Assembly (NCBI GenBank): GCA_002308195.1
Contig: DBVU01000089.1
Span: forward strand, 2,247-8,485
Direction: 5' to 3'
Source of the DNA: Bacteroidales bacterium UBA1256
GTDB taxonomy: Bacteria; Bacteroidota; Bacteroidia; Bacteroidales; Paludibacteraceae
Length of the DNA stretch: 6,239 nucleotides
In this document: piece by piece, positions 3,953 through 6,239 of the stretch
Layout of the letters: every line of letters begins with the position of its first letter
Position numbering within the stretch: the first letter of the stretch is position 1
The notes under the pieces: model-generated
Database searches by the model: none
Told to the model about the DNA's origin: nothing
The model's input: only the letters and a program-made list of their open reading frames with translations
Position numbers and translations under genes: made by a program

Positions 3953-6239
3953 GTTTGTCTTTCTTCAGCAGCTCTTCTATGGTCAAGTGCATGCGATAGT
4001 TCCAGAAATGGCGCGGATTAGCAGGCACGTTAATTCGTTCTGCATGTTGATCTTTCAGTCGCACATCACCATCTATCGCCAGCCAGTCTTGCAGCGGCAG
4101 AATCACCCACATAGCAGGACTGTACATGTGCTGATTGATGATAAATTCAGCTATCTCCGGACTCATCTCTTGCGGAGCATCGCCCCACCAGCCCATCTGC
4201 TCGTTGTAGAACTGCTGCGTCACGGCGCGATCTTCTTCCCACCATGCGCGTAGCGGATTCATATCGTGCGTACCGGTGGTACAAACGCTCTGGTAAGGTG
4301 CATCGGCCGGATGAGCAAACTTGATGGTCGGATCTTTCGGCATACGCTGAATCTCCAGACTCAGTATCTGTAGTTCGTGCATCACATCAGGCACGCAAGC
4401 CGGTACCATTCCCAGATCCTCGCCGCAGCATAACATCTTGGTTGCACCTATCAGCGTCGGCAGTTTCCGCATCGCCGAGTCACGCCAGAACTGCGTGTGA
4501 CGGCGATAGAAATAGTCATTGTAGATACGCATCAGGGCCTCTTTCTGATCACTGTAGAGTTCGTTGAATGAATGGCTCTGATAGATGGAGATACGCGGAT
4601 GCAACCAACCAGGACGACGCTGATCTTCCACCATCAGCACTTCGCAGTGCAGATAGATCAGTCCGTTGCAGATATTCTTCACAGCCTCAGCGCTCAGTCC
4701 ACTGGCTTTCAGCTGTTTATCGTCATTCAGCAGTCGGTCAGCCCACTCCTGTACCTTAGCCTGCGTATCAAATTCCGGACGGAACCAGTATATATATCCG
4801 TCGTTCGTATTCAGCGCATGCTGCTTAGCCCATTCGGTATCGTAGCCCAGCACATCGCCTAGGAAATTCGAACGGATAAACGGTTTCGTCATGCGATCCC
4901 AATCCAGGCAAACGCCTTGTGCGCACAGGTCATCGTAGCTGTATGGCAATGCCGGCACAAAATGTCCGCACAGGCCCCATACATCCGATTTGCGCATTTG
5001 CCAGATACGGAAGAATCCCAATATATGGTCCACGCGATAGGCATCGAAATAGTCTTGCATCTTGCGGAACCGCTGTTGCCACCAGCCGAAGTTATCCTCG
5101 GCCATCTTATCCCAATTGTATGTCGGGAATCCCCAGTTCTGACCGCTGATCGAGAAATCGTCAGGCGGAGCACCGGCACTGGCATCCAGATTGAAGAGTT
5201 CCGGATAGACCTTTGCATCCACTGAATCAGGACTGATGCCGATAGGTATATCGCCCTTCATCGCCACACCTATCGAGTGAGCATAAGCTACTGCGTCCGC
5301 CAGCTGTTTGTCTGCATGGAATTGCAAGAATTTGTAGTAGTCTGCCGGCTGCTTGTCACGCTTGCTCAGGAACGCCGCGTACGATTCCAACCAGTTGCTG
5401 TTCTTCTTTTCAAAAGCCTTGTATTCCTCGCTGCTAAATAGCGCATCTTTGTCTTGTTTGTACAGCGCCTTGAAGAATACCGTCTTGGCATCATATACAC
5501 ACTGATAATCAGCTATCGGCTTCGCGTTAAACTCTGCCTTCTGAGCCTCATATTTCTTCTTCTGCGCCGGCGTCAGACGCCCCATTTTCTCGATATTGAT
5601 ATATATCGGGTGCAGCGCAAACACGCTCACGGCGTTGTACGGATAGCTATCCAGATTGTTATGACGCAGCGTCGTATCATTAATAGGCAGCGTCTGAATC
5701 ATTTTCTGCCCTGTCTTAGCAGCCCAATCGGCCATTTTTTTCAGGTCCTGGAACTCACCAATACCGAATCCCTCTTCTGTCCTCAGCGAGAATACCGGTA
5801 CTGCCACACCCGCACCTTTCCATCTGGGTTGCGTACGACGGAAGCCGCGATCATTCTGAACTATCACCTGATCTTTGCTTACGCCCCATATCTGGCGGTT
5901 CTCACCCCACTCCATATCAACCGTATTGCCGGTCTTCAGGTCATAAACCAGATATTTGTATTCTACCACATCTTGGTTTTTCACCTCTATCTCTGCGTGC
6001 CAAACGGGAAAATGACAGTCGCACATCACCAGTTTGTTAGCCTCATCCCAGTTGCCCAACGCATCGCAGTTACCCACGATGGCCACACCTTGCGTCGGCA
6101 GTATCTGCGGCATGTCAATCGAGAAACGGATATTGGCTGTCTTCTTCTCCCTTCCTTTTAGGGAAGGGTTGAGGTTAGGCTTTCGACTGAATAAGGCCTT
6201 CAAGAAAGCAGTTGTATAGAAACTGTCCTCATACGTACT
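3915..6239 (-). CDS. malQ: 4-alpha-glucanotransferase (GH77, CBM20-bearing, DPE2-like); 5' end beyond window
   Basis: This enzyme transfers alpha-1,4-glucan segments between malto-oligosaccharides and releases glucose. 774 residues are visible, and the frame stays open to the window edge, so the gene begins upstream. A TTG at 6203 is only an internal codon: the 12 residues before it (STYEDSFYTTAF) look like the end of a preceding domain, probably another CBM20 as in Bacteroidales MalQ and plant DPE2. Numbering from the TTG, a CBM20 lies at about 22-118 (GNCDALGNW at 44-52) and GH77 from about 128 to the end. Catalytic residues are present: nucleophile D392 in YRVDH, acid/base E595 in GEDLG and the third acid D647 in TGTHD. 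The usual long insert of the large MalQ type covers about 210-300. A short peptide, KPNLNPSLKGREKK (8-21), encoded by a palindromic repeat, joins the domains. Its 3' end overlaps ispH by 38 bases. Confidence 0.95.
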   Translation of the reverse strand, partial: STYEDSFYTTAFLKALFSRKPNLNPSLKGREKKTANIRFSIDMPQILPTQGVAIVGNCDALGNWDEANKLVMCDCHFPVWHAEIEVKNQDVVEYKYLVYDLKTGNTVDMEWGENRQIWGVSKDQVIVQNDRGFRRTQPRWKGAGVAVPVFSLRTEEGFGIGEFQDLKKMADWAAKTGQKMIQTLPINDTTLRHNNLDSYPYNAVSVFALHPIYINIEKMGRLTPAQKKKYEAQKAEFNAKPIADYQCVYDAKTVFFKALYKQDKDALFSSEEYKAFEKKNSNWLESYAAFLSKRDKQPADYYKFLQFHADKQLADAVAYAHSIGVAMKGDIPIGISPDSVDAKVYPELFNLDASAGAPPDDFSISGQNWGFPTYNWDKMAEDNFGWWQQRFRKMQDYFDAYRVDHILGFFRIWQMRKSDVWGLCGHFVPALPYSYDDLCAQGVCLDWDRMTKPFIRSNFLGDVLGYDTEWAKQHALNTNDGYIYWFRPEFDTQAKVQEWADRLLNDDKQLKASGLSAEAVKNICNGLIYLHCEVLMVEDQRRPGWLHPRISIYQSHSFNELYSDQKEALMRIYNDYFYRRHTQFWRDSAMRKLPTLIGATKMLCCGEDLGMVPACVPDVMHELQILSLEIQRMPKDPTIKFAHPADAPYQSVCTTGTHDMNPLRAWWEEDRAVTQQFYNEQMGWWGDAPQEMSPEIAEFIINQHMYSPAMWVILPLQDWLAIDGDVRLKDQHAERINVPANPRHFWNYRMHLTIEELLKKDKLNAKIKKLTSVR
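6149..6168 (-). repeat. GC-rich palindromic repeat read in frame within malQ
   Basis: CCCTTCC (6149-6155) and GGAAGGG (6162-6168) are exact inverted repeats around the 6-base loop TTTTAG. With its right flank, on the minus strand the region encodes PNLNPSLKGRE in the linker before the CBM20 domain. From memory, similar stem-loops with NPSLKGRE-type peptides occur in many Bacteroidota genomes as short dispersed repeats; I could not check that here. Confidence 0.75.

Noticed and set aside
5454..6161. 235-codon open frame on the plus strand, antisense to malQ
   Set aside because: It lies wholly within well-supported malQ, its translation shows no recognisable domain, and it looks like a frame kept open by malQ codon use.
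6201..6203. TTG at 6203 as the start of malQ, giving a 762-residue protein
   Set aside because: The frame remains open to the window edge and the preceding residues (STYEDSFYTTAF) look like the end of an upstream domain. Large MalQ proteins normally carry more N-terminal sequence, so the true start is outside the window.

Overview
The window looks like a chromosomal housekeeping segment from a Bacteroidota bacterium, most likely order Bacteroidales. Four things support this: a b558-type (diheme, five-helix) succinate dehydrogenase/fumarate reductase membrane subunit followed directly by the flavoprotein gene; a PorQ-type outer-membrane protein of the type IX secretion system; a large 4-alpha-glucanotransferase with starch-binding (CBM20) modules; and promoters matching the Bacteroidota pattern TTTG / TAnnTTTG, with no Shine-Dalgarno-like sites. 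I cannot resolve genus or species from the sequence alone.

Layout. Positions 1-1047 (minus strand) hold the 5' part of sdhA/frdA, cut by the window edge, and complete sdhC/frdC; sdhC is transcribed first and the two form one operon. Positions 1048-1201 are a 154-base divergent regulatory region with one good promoter facing each way and a perfect 17-base palindrome over the sdhC -7 box. Positions 1202-3952 (plus strand) hold porQ, cmk and ispH in a tight row; cmk and ispH overlap by 11 bases. Positions 3915-6239 (minus strand) hold malQ, convergent with ispH, overlapping its 3' end by 38 bases, and running off the right edge. There is no unexplained gene-free stretch over 300 bases.

The genes work in separate processes. 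SdhCA is the membrane anchor and catalytic flavoprotein of an anaerobic fumarate-reducing or succinate-oxidising complex, whose FeS subunit should lie beyond the left edge. PorQ belongs to cell-surface protein export. Cmk makes CDP/dCDP, IspH finishes the MEP isoprenoid pathway, and MalQ remodels malto-oligosaccharides from starch or glycogen. From memory, porQ-cmk-ispH is a recurring order in Bacteroidales.

I see no new defence or mobile system. The unusual theme is short repetitive DNA inside, or at the edges of, conserved housekeeping genes: an A/T-rich repeat at the porQ-cmk junction and a related copy in frame inside ispH; a CACTCATT microsatellite in frame near the ispH 3' end; a GC-rich palindrome read in frame between starch-binding domains of malQ; and a lysine/alanine-rich, histone-H1-like N-terminal extension on the flavoprotein. 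All leave the reading frames and the catalytic residues intact.
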